DNA of 31,615 nucleotides, taken from contig JABVXV010000515.1 of assembly GCA_013365325.1 (NCBI GenBank), positions 1 through 31,615 on the forward strand. The letters run 5' to 3'. Below, in pieces: positions 11,694 through 28,000 of the stretch (its first letter is position 1; every line of letters starts with the position of its first letter). This stretch comes from Dipetalonema caudispina (taxonomy: Eukaryota; Nematoda; Chromadorea; Rhabditida; Onchocercidae). The notes under the pieces are model-generated. The model saw nothing but the letters and a program-made list of their open reading frames with translations. It was not told the DNA's origin and did no database searches. Position numbers and translations under genes: made by a program.

Positions 11694-11895
11694 TCTTCTC
11701 CAGCTCAGGAAAAACCCATTCTAAATAAGTTTGCCTATGCAAGTACACACTTTGGGTCTACTCGTGCGGTACAGTAGATAAATAAGGTTCATGTCGCCGA
11801 TGCTCATCCAACGCTCGATCAGTATTTGGATCATGCGGCAATTCGCTCTTTCGACGTACTACTGGGCGTTCCTGGACATAGTCTACCGCCTGAAG
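11694..11895 (+). pseudogene. Exon-like block with one in-frame TAG
   Basis: The block has a good acceptor (ttgttgttcttag) and donor (GAAG|gtaaag). The single frame between them reads convincingly as protein: PAQEKPILNKFAYAS, then TAG at 11775-11777, then VHVADAHPTLDQYLDH and SFDVLLGVPGHSLPP. Only one stop breaks 67 codons. It may be an exon of a recently inactivated plus-strand gene, or a living exon affected by an assembly error. I do not recognise the protein. Confidence 0.4.
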
Positions 11896-12098
11896 GTAAA
11901 GCAATTTCTCTTTATAAGAAACGAACAAATTCTTTAAAAGAACAAAATCAATTTACATGCAACATACGTACATATCGCGCTGCTTGCTGCTTGATTTTAG
12001 TTGGATCCACTGGTTCAATCCCTGCATTTTCATTAATCGAAAGCTGTGCTAATGAACTACACGTGTTTTGTAACTGTTGGCTAACTTCCGAGAACTGA

Positions 12099-12246
12099 AA
12101 TGCATACAGTTCTCATTAAATAAACTTACACAGTATGGAAAAATAATGCCAAGATATGGAGAATCTCTTAAATCAAATACTAATTACAAGTGTTTTTCGA
12201 TAAAAAGGGGGTTAATTGCTTAATCTAATGAATATGAGTGTATTTA
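12099..12246. other. 3' flank of the B56 gene
   Basis: AT-rich DNA between the decayed plus-strand region and the B56 stop codon. No exact AATAAA was found on the minus strand close to the stop, so the poly(A) site is not placed. Confidence 0.4.
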
Positions 12247-16611
<4,365 letters not shown>

Positions 16612-16697
16612 GTTATTGGCGAGCAAACGGCTCTCGCGAAAAGTAGAAGTGGCTCCGGCGAACAGCTTGAATCCTTTTTGTATTGTGTTTCACAAAT
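16612..16697 (-). promoter_or_regulatory. Putative B56 5' UTR with upstream acceptor (possible trans-splice site)
   Basis: Reading on the minus strand, a pyrimidine-containing acceptor (attattgttgtag) ends at 16698, 86 bases before the ATG. The sequence between is notably GC-richer than the flanks and has an in-frame stop. In nematodes this arrangement commonly marks spliced-leader addition; a cis intron to a farther 5' exon is equally possible. Confidence 0.35.
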
Positions 16698-17759
16698 CTA
16701 CAACAATAATCGATCGTCCGATTAATTTCCCAACTATCAAACACGTTGCATATTTGCTGAAACGTATATTTCAATTATTTAAATATGACAACACAACACC
16801 TATTAATCTACCTCATACTGTAAAGTATTAAATCATAGAAGTAATATTAGTTAAATTTATCAAATCATCCATATAATCTATCTAATGATAACAGGAAATA
16901 TGAGCCATCATAAGGCAATTCCATCAATCCATTCTAACTATCCTATTTCCCTCTAATTTACCTGATTCCATAACATTCCTGTTAACCTGAAATGTTCATT
17001 TGTCGTAACAAAACATCAAAATCAAGTTGAACTTTAACCTCACCAATACTCAACCCATCTTTTTTCCTCATCCCGCAACTTCCCCCTCCCCCCCCGCATC
17101 CAATCTCAAAATAGCCATTTGCGCAACCGCATCTCCACCGCCAAGCATACATTAAACTCATTGCTAAAAAATGCGGCCCAAGTTGATCCCATGCAAAGAA
17201 TACGTCTCATCTCACACAAACACCGCCCTTCCTATCAATGTTCAGAAAATATCGTTATGAAGAAATTGCAATGTGATATTGTTAAATAAGATTTTACCTC
17301 CCAATGAATATCTTTAAAGGGTTTTAATTACATCATAAATTTCATATATTATGAGTAGGATTAATTAAAATTAAAAGAAAAAAGAAAAAAAGAGCGATAA
17401 ATAAACAGATTAAAGTGTACAAATAATGTTTTTGTTAAACATAACATTGTAAATATTTAAGATAAGATAATAGTTTAATCATTTAATATGTTGCAATGTT
17501 ATCGATAAATTTTCTTTTGCTGATAAATTGATAGTTTAACCTTAACTTTTCCCATTTTCCATTTCTCTCTTCATCATTTTCCCAAAGGATTTTGTTGCAA
17601 AATTTTTGGTATATATGAAATAGCCATAATTCTTCACAAATATAAAAATGAGTGATAAGTAAGAAGATGAATTACTCATTTAATGATACTCTTTTTTTTT
17701 TCCAATGATATGATTGAAAACAAGAATATTTGAGGGAAATATGTATCATTATATTTTGA
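16698..17759. other. Intergenic region between B56 and the small unknown gene
   Basis: No coding exon was supported. It includes a C-rich run near 17084-17096 and several pyrimidine-rich stretches between 16900 and 17110, which are unusual in this AT-rich DNA and could be promoter-proximal to B56. The frame at 16532-16831 on the plus strand is the antisense of B56 exon 1 and its 5' UTR. Confidence 0.4.
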
Positions 17760-18276
17760 TCATTTCTCGAGATCAGCATCACTCATTGCTTCACTCATTG
17801 GTAGTTTAATTCCTGTGAATGTTTTATAATCTTCTCGTTCTCTGTCTACTGGTGCTTTTAATCGAATCTGTAATTTGAATTTATGCAGAACATTTGCGCA
17901 TTCTTGATAATAGGGCGAGATTTGCGCATCTAAATGTGGAGACATACATAAGTGTCTTAAAAGAGATGTAACATTCCTTCTTGATAAGCCTAATATGATC
18001 GTTTTCAAAATAATTTTTTACCAATTTACTTTAATGTATCATTTTTAACATTAATCAACTATTATCTCTCATTTTTCCTCATTGTTGGAAATTTTTCCAC
18101 ATTGAATCGATGAATTTCATCTTTTTCGATTGTTCGAGAATACGCTAACTTACCTCAGTACTTCGTTTTGCTAAACGTTTTATTGGTGTTTGTTTTGCAA
18201 ATGAATCTTCCTCCTCCTGTTTCGTTGATACATTCTCTGTTGAAGATTGCGTCTTTTCTGTTCGTTCAGCTTTCAT
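17760..18276 (-). CDS. Unrecognised small gene, two exon-like blocks with conflicting phase
   Basis: Block A (18154-18276) begins with ATG and gives 41 polar residues (for example AKQTPIKRLAKRSTE), then a strong donor GAG|gtaagt in phase 0. Block B (17760-17989) follows acceptor catattag and gives about 75 residues ending at TGA, with protein-like segments SLLRHLCMSPHLDAQ, YYQECANVLHKFKLQ and DYKTFTGIKLPM. Block B needs an incoming phase of 1, so the best donor and acceptor do not join; a weaker donor 7 bases upstream (CGAA|gtactg) would join in phase. Block A could instead be an alternative first exon of B56, whose second exon takes phase 0. Block A also extends open upstream without an ATG before residue -12. 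The family is unknown. Coding status of B is likely; the model as a whole is uncertain. Confidence 0.5.
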
Positions 18277-19102
18277 CGTTGATAATGAAATCTCAAAATT
18301 TGTTAACATTAATTTTTCAATTGAATAGGTGATAGTTTGTACTTTATTGCATTCAATATTTTTGATATCTTCCTTTCATTCATCCTTTTTCCGTACTGTT
18401 TTAGTTTATGGATGGAACTTACATGATCTATTTTCGTTGATACTTTCCTGCAGCACTGAGATAACATAATGATGAATATATTGAATGTAACCAAATTTAG
18501 AATAATCCTATAAAGTAACAGAAAAGTTGCTTCATCGATCACATATGTATCATGTAGGATTGTTTATCATTTCATTGATGTGCTATTGGTTCCGTTAGCG
18601 CCAGAAAAGATATATAATATCATTCGAATATTGTAGCATTCATTAATGAGAGGAAGCTTTAAACAACCTAGCTAATGTAATAGCATCAATCCATATAAAA
18701 AATCTTCCTGCAACTAATGAATCGTTCTCAGTCATAATATGGAAGATAGAATGCGCCAATAGAAATGCGCTAACAACCGATCTTCTTGGCTATTCACTCT
18801 TCGATTTCAGAATATGAAAAAACAATGATTGCTTCCTTTATATCTTTCATTTATATCTTATCTTCGAACCATCAAATAACTGTAACTGTAACAGCTGGTA
18901 CGAATCACATATGGCACATTTATTAAGGGAATTGTTAAGACGAAAAAAAAAGAAAACAAAAAAAAAAAAAACAAAAAACTAATAACATGGAAGATGTTCC
19001 CATTTTTGGTTAATTCACTTTTAAAGATCACTGATCTTATCCTGTTTAGGAATATATTTGATTTAATATGTATACTACGATAACTGGATGAATTATGATC
19101 AG
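18277..19102. other. Gap between the unknown gene and the formamidase
   Basis: Minus-strand frames here (for example 18309-18542) contain one strong donor (GATCAT|gtaagt, near 18422) after a short open stretch, which might be a further 5' exon of the unknown gene. No protein family is recognisable. A-tracts occur at about 18942-18972. Confidence 0.35.
18919..18924 (-). promoter_or_regulatory. Candidate poly(A) signal of the formamidase gene
   Basis: On the minus strand this reads AATAAA, about 180 bases after the formamidase stop codon. Confidence 0.45.
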
Positions 19103-21825
19103 TCAGAAGTAGACATTTTGGGAAGTTTTTTTTCGTTGCATAAAACGGAGCAATTCTTTGGCTATCGTTGAGTTTTTATCAGCCAAATTAGTAATCAAAG
19201 TGAAGTGATCTTCGTCTGGAATGACCTGAAAAGCTGAATATTTGTTTTATTTGGATGTAATTGAGATGAAAGTTAGTTACTATCAGGAAATTGATACTGA
19301 TAAGCAACAAGATTATCTATTATGATATTGATGATTCAGTAATTTACTCTTCCGAGGAATATTTTGTTCTTTTAAAACAATAACAACAACAACAATACTT
19401 TACTTTGTAACAATCTGATATATTCATCGTATGATGTTTTCCCACATAACTCTCCACAATCTGCTGACTTTGCTCTTTGAACTTCGGTGATTCCACAGCA
19501 CCAACAACAACCAGCAATTCCGCCGAAATTTCATCCAAACTAACTATACTATGAGTTTCAGCTTCAGCTAAGCTTAAACTAAAATTTAATTGTGATAAAT
19601 ACACTTTGATCAGCTTGAAATATCTCATATGAAACTAAAAGATAATGAGTATTATCAGTGAAATAAAAGTGATGAATATTTTTTTTTTTTTTTTAAAAAA
19701 GAAAAAAAGAAATAAATTTAAGAAAATTGGTTGATCGAAAATAATATTTTAATTTCTTCTTGTGAAAAAGAATTTTCGAAATTTCAACTGCAGCATTATC
19801 TAATCATTCCCATAATATTAGCATCTATTCCTTATTGTAAGGTTAATTAGTTATCTGTGAATTTACCATCAAACTTTAATATTAGGTACAAACCTTACTT
19901 GATTGCTTCCCCAATATAGGTATTCAATAAAGGATGAAGATCATAGATACCGGAGAAGAGTACAATTTTTTCGTATCGATACGCATCCTCTGTACGTTTC
20001 AATGCTTCAATAGTACTCACTTGAAGAATTTGAAAAAAAAAAAAACGAGTGAAATTTAGACAAATGAATGAAAATGATTAATTACCATATCCGATCAGCA
20101 ACTATGTCATTTTCTAAGATAAAAAGATAAATCAATGAAATAACTTGTTTGAATAGGATTTTAATTTACCATACGTTATTTAAAATTAAAGATGAAAGAA
20201 GTAATTTAAAAAGAAGATAATTAACTTACCAGAAATGACTAAATGCGCCCCAGCGCTATGTCCTCCCACGGATAACGTCTTCCGAGGCCAACGTTTTGCT
20301 AAAAACTGTACGAAAAAGATAAACCAAAACATCAGCTCAAGTGCTAAGCATAAATACTAATTGTTTCCTAATTAATCCTTCTTTTTTTTTTACATTTCCG
20401 AAGATTGTTCCTCCTTCATACACTTTTTAACAACAAAGAAAAAAAAGGTCAAATTCGAGTAAAGGTGATCCTATTTACTCCAACCTCCATTCTAAAATTT
20501 CCGATTTTCAGCCATAATTTCCAGTAACTTATACAAATTCCATCCGTTGTGCTACTTTCTAGCAATTTTCTGATAATTTTTGGTGATTATTGATGATTTC
20601 CGCGAAGGGTAGCACTAAGTTAAAATACACGTAAAGAATGAATTTGTGACAAATTACACATGCTAAATGTAAATTTTGTTGGTTGCTCCACCAAAGATTC
20701 TAGATATCCTGAAATAACGATGTCCATAGAGTTCAATAATTCGATGTAACTAAATTTCACATATCTCATTTAACTTCTCTGAACAAAAATCATAAATCAT
20801 ACTTACATGGAGAGCGTTTGTCGCCTGTTCAATCACATCATTCAAACAAATCGTAGTAGCAAAGTCATATCCAACACAAGCCACTGTATGATCGTCATCA
20901 ACAAGCATTTTTACTGGACTCGTAAATAATTTTCGATCTCCTTCCTAGAAAATATAAAATTGAACCGAAAAAAAAAAGACTGTATTATTAATTACTGGAA
21001 TGAGTAAATTAAACATGATGCTATCAAATGAAAAAATATTCTACTTTCATTACTAAAGATTAATGCAGTAATTATATTAGTAATAATTACAAAATTTTTC
21101 CATTAAAAGTTTCAAATATTAATGTATCTCTTCAAAAAGTGTAAATACTTAAAATACATCTCAGCAATCAAAATTCTTTTACCAAAAGTTTTTTTTTTTC
21201 CAATCCATGTCTTTTTTTAACAAAATTATTAAATCAAGTTTGAACGATTGAGTGAAAGTTAAAATTAAAATAATAAATTATTTTACCTGCCAGTAACCTC
21301 CATGAAATAGTACCATTGCTGAAGCGCTCTCAAATTCATTGCCCCAAATATCAATTAATTGTTTGCCATCTGGAAATATGAAAGTATTAGTGAGGGAATT
21401 AAGAAAATTTTGATGGCTTATTTGGTTATGTGACAGAAAACAGGAAACCTGAAAAGCATTAACGAACTGGATGTCAGTTAAATTGTTTACAATAACTGAT
21501 GTTAGATGATGAATGAAATTATAATTTTGAATACATGAATAGGGAAGAGTAACTTAAACCTCCGTATGGAATAGCTTCCTGTAATGGGATTGTTCGCAAG
21601 TTATCATGATAACAGGACCGCATATTGGTGATGAATGTTTCGATAACCTAAAAAGAGGAAAGTATGGTGAAAAAAAAGAAAAATGGTCTATCTGAATAGC
21701 ATTCTGAATGGAAATTTTTTAAAAATGACCAAATTTGGTGATTTTGAGGATGCAGACCAATGACTTGGTGAATATAAACATTCCTGTTCTGTGCAACGAA
21801 CACCATGACAACATGACATGATCAT
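19103..21825 (-). CDS. AFMID: Kynurenine formamidase (arylformamidase), 8 exons, 299 aa
   Basis: Alpha/beta hydrolase that converts N-formylkynurenine to kynurenine and formate in tryptophan breakdown, normally cytosolic. Exons in order: 21730-21825, 21560-21647, 21287-21369, 20807-20944, 20230-20305, 19899-20019, 19404-19578, 19103-19225. All phases join. Family marks: YSPSHW near residue 18, IPYGDGKQLIDIW, oxyanion-hole motif HGGYW (84-88), nucleophile GGHSAGAH (Ser152), and catalytic His266 in DEDHFTLI. The acid position reads GAVESPKF (Glu230), where vertebrate enzymes have Asp in a DSPEF motif. Length matches the human enzyme (about 300). The first exon ends at a weak donor (TTG|gtcatt) but carries the expected YSPS motif. 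The start could be either ATG of the MIM pair (21825 or 21819); a stop codon directly precedes the first. It likely corresponds to nematode afmd genes. Confidence 0.94.
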
Positions 21826-24800
21826 TCAATGACAATGTTCAGGTAAGAAACTCGTTTTGTTTGACATGTCATCCAACTTTTTTTTTTTTTTCTTCCAAAG
21901 ACGAAGAAAAAAGATGGAAATCGGATTCTCACTCTAATTGATTACATTTTTTATATGTGAGAGACAAAAGATGTTGAAAAAGGACCAACGGATTTAAGCT
22001 TATAATATATCTCCTTTAAACGGAAAATGTTAGTCAAATAAGCAAATATCAAGCAATAAAGCTCATTCAACTTCCTAATTCATTACCACTTCCGATCGAA
22101 GAAAAAGGTGCAAAATTACAACGATTACAATAAAATTAAAGTTTGAATGAGGAGGAAGGAATCAGAAAGATAAAGAAATTAAAAAAATGCTTTCCACAGA
22201 AACATTTGAATACAAAATTAAAACCGTTATTATGCCAAATATTATTTTAAATTACAACAGGTAAAAACAGAAATTGTACAACAACATTTTGCTTGTTTCA
22301 AACAAAAACAAACTGGTTGATTTTAAATGAAATAGTTGTGAAAATTATATTTAAAAATACATAATTTCATCGAATTTTGCAATGATTTAGCTGCTAATAC
22401 TGCTGCAAAATGAGCAAAAACGAACTTATAACTATGAAAATGAGCCATGACTGAATTGGAACAATAAAAAGTCGTCATTTTTCTCCTTTCAAAGTGTTTC
22501 AAAAGCATTTGATTTGATCATTATTGTGCTTTGAAGACATCGCTTTGTATTGCATGAATTTGGCCTAATTTGGCTTGATTCAAAAAAAAAAAGATTGAAT
22601 TAGTCAATTACTTATTTCTGAACCGAAATATCTATCATATTTGTAAAAAATGATGTGAAGATTACTTTTTACAACATATTGCCTTTTTTTTGGATAAGCA
22701 AAACTTCCCTACTTCTACATGGTCTTTCAAGTAAGCTTCTACTTTCTGATACCGTAAAATTAGATTCCTTGATGATCTGTAATCGACGGCGATAAGACTG
22801 TATCATCCATCCCTTGCAATACACCTTACTATTATTACTTGAAGCGATATGAAGATGCAATTGTCGCAAGCAATATTTCTTTTCAGATATATTAAATGAT
22901 CAGCTCCATATACCATCCTTAATTGTTATTTTTACTGCAACATTAATCTTTTTTATTGTTAAGTGGAATTGAAGGTTAGGATGTACGTAGAACAAGACGA
23001 ATGGTTTATCTTATCTTTACATTTCTTTATCTCTAAATTGGAAAATTCATATAAATTCATTTGATCCATATATTAAGTCATCCGAAAAAAAAAAAGCTAA
23101 TCAAAATCGTAATTTTTTGAAATTTGAAATTATAGAGTGAAGTATGGAAAGATTTATTTGTGTAATATTTTGCTGAGAAAAAATAGTACCACAATTTAAT
23201 GAGGAAGATGACCTTTTGTACTTTTTGCAACATATCGATATTTGCAAGAATTCAATGAAACAACACATCCATAGGAGAACTATCAGATAGAAATAATACA
23301 AATCGGTTGTGCTGAATTTTGGATATAGAAATTGTGAAAGTGGTGCTTTTAAGCAAGAAAAAAAAAATGGCAGATATCCACAGATGATGAAATATGTGAA
23401 TTATTTTTTATCATAAAAATTTTGAGCACTATGATAAAGTATTTCTTAAATCAAGAAAGAATTGAAATTAAAGGAATGTTCAGTATCTATCAGATGTGGA
23501 GATGTGGATTTGTTGTTGAAAATTGATCCGGAAACGGAACAAATTTTTCAAGCATGCTAATGAGTCCACTCGTATCGAAAATATCAGCGTCGTAATTTTT
23601 TTTTATTTTTTTTGCTAATTCTATCCCCATTATATAAAGCAATTAATACAATCTATTACAGAGTAAAATTGTCAACATATTGAATATAGTTTGGAATTGC
23701 AATCGGAAGATATTTCTGGGAAAAACTACGAGCAATGATATTTGTCAATTATCTGCTAGTTAATTGGTTAATTAACTATCGGTACTTTGATGAATAGCAT
23801 TTGTGAATATGTGATGAAGCATAAATAATGCGTGCAAGAAAATTCTAAATAATAAGTTTACAGAAAGAGTATTAGAAGCATTCAGGATGTGGACAAAATG
23901 TTTCGCAAAAGATTCAAATGACACGAATAATCACTGATTCAGGAAAGTAGTAATATGAAATACCCATACTTTAATCATCTTTCTTGATATCCATCCAAAT
24001 GTATCGTATTGCCGAATAATGACAACGACAAAACAAAAAAAAAAAAAAAGAAAATCCAACAATAATAGTAATAGAGAAATTTAGCAACCAATGAAAATTG
24101 AACAATACTGAGGAAATCATTGAGAATTAATTGAGAAATTTGCACATTTTTGATCAAGAAAATATCTGATATGATCAATGTATTACGATTAACAATGATC
24201 TTTTGTTGTAGAGTTCAGTTAGTACTCATTGGCAAATTTTCCTGGCAAATATCTATTAATAAGCGCCATTGTCGCCATTCCTGCATATTGTCCATTCATT
24301 TTCTATTTTTGGGCTATGGCAGGCGAATGATTGGATTATTCACATTTCAGACAGGATTAATATGAGATTTACTTGTGAATTTGTTAAACTTTGAAGATTT
24401 ATTGGATATACTTTGTGGCGTAAATGACAACCGTCACGTCAAACTTCCTTCTATTCCCCATAAAATTTCATTCAATTCAAATAGAAATTCTTATATTGTT
24501 ATAATGTGCGATTTTATTTGAAAAACAATTAGTGCAAGAGCTCAGGCAGAATTTTAGTTTCTGTCTTTCATTTTTCAATTAATTTAAATCATAATTCTTT
24601 GACTATTTCCAAACAACCAGTTTCAGTGACATGTTACCTATTCCTATCACATTCAGTATTTTTTAAATTTGTGATATAATCTTCAAGAATTTAATTTAAA
24701 TTCTTTGGTAAATTAAAAAAAAAGAGATAGGCTAAGATTTTCACATTGTTTCCTTGTTGAAATTACTTTCAATTTTCACGTGCTCTCCAAAAAATAAATT

Positions 24801-25014
24801 TGTCATATCTAGTCTTATCAGTTTAATCGGTATTTTGCTTTGGCATAGTTTGAAATTCAATTTTATTAGAGCCATAGCTTATTCATCGTATACTAAAACT
24901 ATTAGATTGCTTTATTTTACAATAGCTAAATAGTCAAAGGATCAAATTACCATACTATCGGAATTTCATTGTTACTTTCTTAGCATTAATTAAATATTTG
25001 CAAAATTTAAGAAA
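21826..25014. other. Divergent intergenic region
   Basis: 3.2 kb separates the formamidase and coiled-coil gene starts. It must hold both promoters. Frames at 22323-22508 and 22669-22869 (minus) and 24150-24365 (plus) lack recognisable motifs and flanking genes to join, so they are not called. A-tracts are present near 22579 and 24033-24049. No RNA gene was recognised. Confidence 0.45.
24974..25014 (+). promoter_or_regulatory. Acceptor and short 5' UTR of the coiled-coil gene
   Basis: The acceptor ttactttcttag ends at 24983, 31 bases before the predicted ATG at 25015. A pyrimidine-rich acceptor this close to a start codon in a nematode is typical of spliced-leader addition. A cis-spliced 5' UTR exon would look the same. 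Confidence 0.4.
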
Positions 25015-28000
25015 ATGAAGCAAGCTGGTAGCACCGATACGACATCGCCACATGAATCACCATCAGGAGAGGTAATTTTTTTTTCCAACTTTTACCTATT
25101 TCTTCACAAGAAAAGTTAAACTTTTCTCTTCAGACTATTTTTACATACTTTTAATAACCAGAAATATATGTTTATTATGTAATGCAATTTTTTATTGTTG
25201 AAACGAAATGAGCAAAACAGTTATTTGAATTTATTATTTAATTTGAAGTAATTTGAAACAAGTTATCAATTATTTTCAGAGAATAAAAAGACGAAATGAA
25301 TGGACAGCAGGAACAGTATTGTCAGAAGTGACACTTAATATTGGAAATGCGCAGGTAAAGTAGAAAATATTGCAGACAGTTACACTTTACTTTTGGTATC
25401 TTTAGAAAAAGTCTTGGCTCATCATTTTGATAATCGTGTGTAGATATCATACAAGTTATCCTTGATTATCAAGAATGATCAGCCTTAAAAGATTTCTTAA
25501 CTTATCCTGGCTACTTTTACGGTTAATGATCATCTTTGTTATCATGAATATCTTATTTGTCTATGCTTATCTTCAATTGTTATATTAGTTGCTTTAAATG
25601 ATGATTTTGTTTGGTCAATATCTTCATTTTTTCGAATAATTTTTCCCATTTTTCCCATATATCATAAGGAAAATTGCTTGACCGGTTATGCTTCGAAATG
25701 AATATATTCATGAATGAAAATTCACTGAACTATTCCGAAGTGTCCAGTAACTGGTTATTCTAATTCATCTGAATGTCGATCACTTCTGGATGATTTGTTG
25801 CTACATGGAATTTCGTGAACGCTTTCCAACTGATGGCTTTCTGCAAAAAGTTTCATTCACGAATTCGTCAGTGTTCAATATTGAAATATTAATTTGAGAT
25901 TAAATTCGATTCTCGGAAACATTCATAAGATGTTTATTTTTTCAGGATTATAGAAGCCTCTCTGTTCGAAAGAGTAATATCCAAAATGTAGAGGCCAGCA
26001 TGAGTGATGACAACGTGATCAACAAACCGGAAAAGTCAGATGAACAAGAAGTAAGAGTTCCTGAAATAAGCGATTATCGCAGAAAATAAAATATTGCCAA
26101 TTTTTTTTTATTTTTTTTAATCTTTCTAAGTAATATTTCTGAAATTAGCAAACTGTTGAGATAATTTTTTTTAGAATTTTTATGAAACAATGAAAATACC
26201 ACAAGTTAGACGAAGCGATATCTATATGGATCAGAGTAGTTCACGTAATGTTATACCGATACAAGGAAGAACGGTCCGTATCTTTTATTAGAACGAGAAT
26301 TTTTTTTCTTGTCAAATGCGTTGCTTCTCCATCATAACATATAACTTGAAGTAGTGAAGGAAAATATTAAAGGATATGGAAGGATATCTCTCGGGTAATA
26401 GGAGAGATTTCTCGGACGAAACAAAGGAAGCGATCGATGTAAATCGTTCTTTAGCGAAAAAAGAAAGGAAAAAAGCTTTTCAAACAGATGGTAGGTAGGC
26501 GAAATTCGTATGAAATGATCAAGTATTCGATTTCTTATTTCGGATCATAAATAATTCAGTGTAGTCTATTTTTTGGTGAATGTTTCTTAAGTTGATTTAT
26601 TAGAGGTTAACTTTGTGATAGTGCTATGTTATCTAAATCTAACATAGCTTCTGAATTTCAGCAAATACAGAATTTGTCGTTCGAAAAGAAAAAGATTGTC
26701 AAAGTTGCAAAGTCGTGGAGCATGAGCTAAAGATTCTTACAGCAAAGGTTATAGTTCAATCTTCTAAGAATTTTTCCCTTCGTCATCATTATCATATTCG
26801 CAACATTCCCTTCCACTGTTGTCTTTTAGATGAAAGAATTAGAAATGAAATTGAGGCCAAGTTTGGATACAAAAATGCATACCGCTGAAAATCTCTTAAA
26901 ACAGGTAAGATGACAAGTGCAGCTAAGTGATTTTTCCATTCATAATTAGTGATTTGATGTTGAGAAAAGGAATTTGGAGGGAAGTTGAGAACATTTTTAA
27001 GAACATTTTTTGCATTTTTACCATTTCTACTTACTGTCACTAAAAGTAAGCAGTGAAAAATTACTTGTAAATCTTTCGTTATCTTTTTTAAGCTGCTGTT
27101 ACAGATTCAAGACGAAAGAAGTCTGAATACAATAATTACAGATGAAAAGTGTTGGAAGGCTTCTTACGTAAGTTGTGGTTGACATTTAACAGTTAGGAAA
27201 AAATGTCGGTAGTATAAGCTAGGGCGATTGAACCACAAAATTTGGAAATATTTTGCAGAGAAGTTTGAGTGAATAACAGTAGTTGGATCATTTCTTATCT
27301 GCAATCATCTTTTTTTTTTTTTTCGGAACAAATAATATCGAAAAGAACATTAGTGAGAATGATTAATTATGTGTGTCAGGTAAAATTGTCGCAGGTTAAA
27401 AGTAGTGGTAGTAGAAGAAGAGGTTGAGTTTGTTCATTCAACACTGAGAGTGTTTGTTGCAGGAACAACTGGAAAGACAAATTAATGATCTTCAAAATGA
27501 TATGGTTATTCAGAAGGAACATTATCAAAAAGAACTGGAAGAAAGTTGTAATGAAAAAGAACGATTGAACATTGAGGTAAACATTTCTTCGTTAAGTGAT
27601 ATTACTGAATTGATGTAGCAAATGGTTTGTTGTGATTTTGAGAGTTCATTGATATTCATTTATTCAAATTATAGCTACTAAAAGTCGATGAAAAAATTAG
27701 TATTTTGGAAAAAGAAGCGGAAAAAGTAGAAAAAGAAAATTTGAAATACATATCTATCATTCAGGTAAGCTTAACGAAAATTTTGATTTATACGAAAATT
27801 CCGGGAGATACGATGAACTGCACAGTGAAAGGGTAGAATCAATACGAATGATGAGAACATAGTGCAATTTAGTTTAATTCGAAATGTTTATCGACAAGTG
27901 GATGAATGAAATTTTTTGATTCTAATACACCATACTGCTTAACATAACTTCATTTTTAATTTTAAGTTAAACTCCCTAAATATATACCTAAGTTGCATTC

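Noticed and set aside
22669..22869. Minus-strand 66-codon frame as an extra 5' exon of the formamidase
   Set aside because: The formamidase is complete from 21825, with a stop codon directly before its ATG, and this frame has no matching donor.
24150..24365. Plus-strand frame in the divergent region, possibly a gene
   Set aside because: Biased to hydrophobic residues, no family signal, no convincing splice borders and no neighbour to join.
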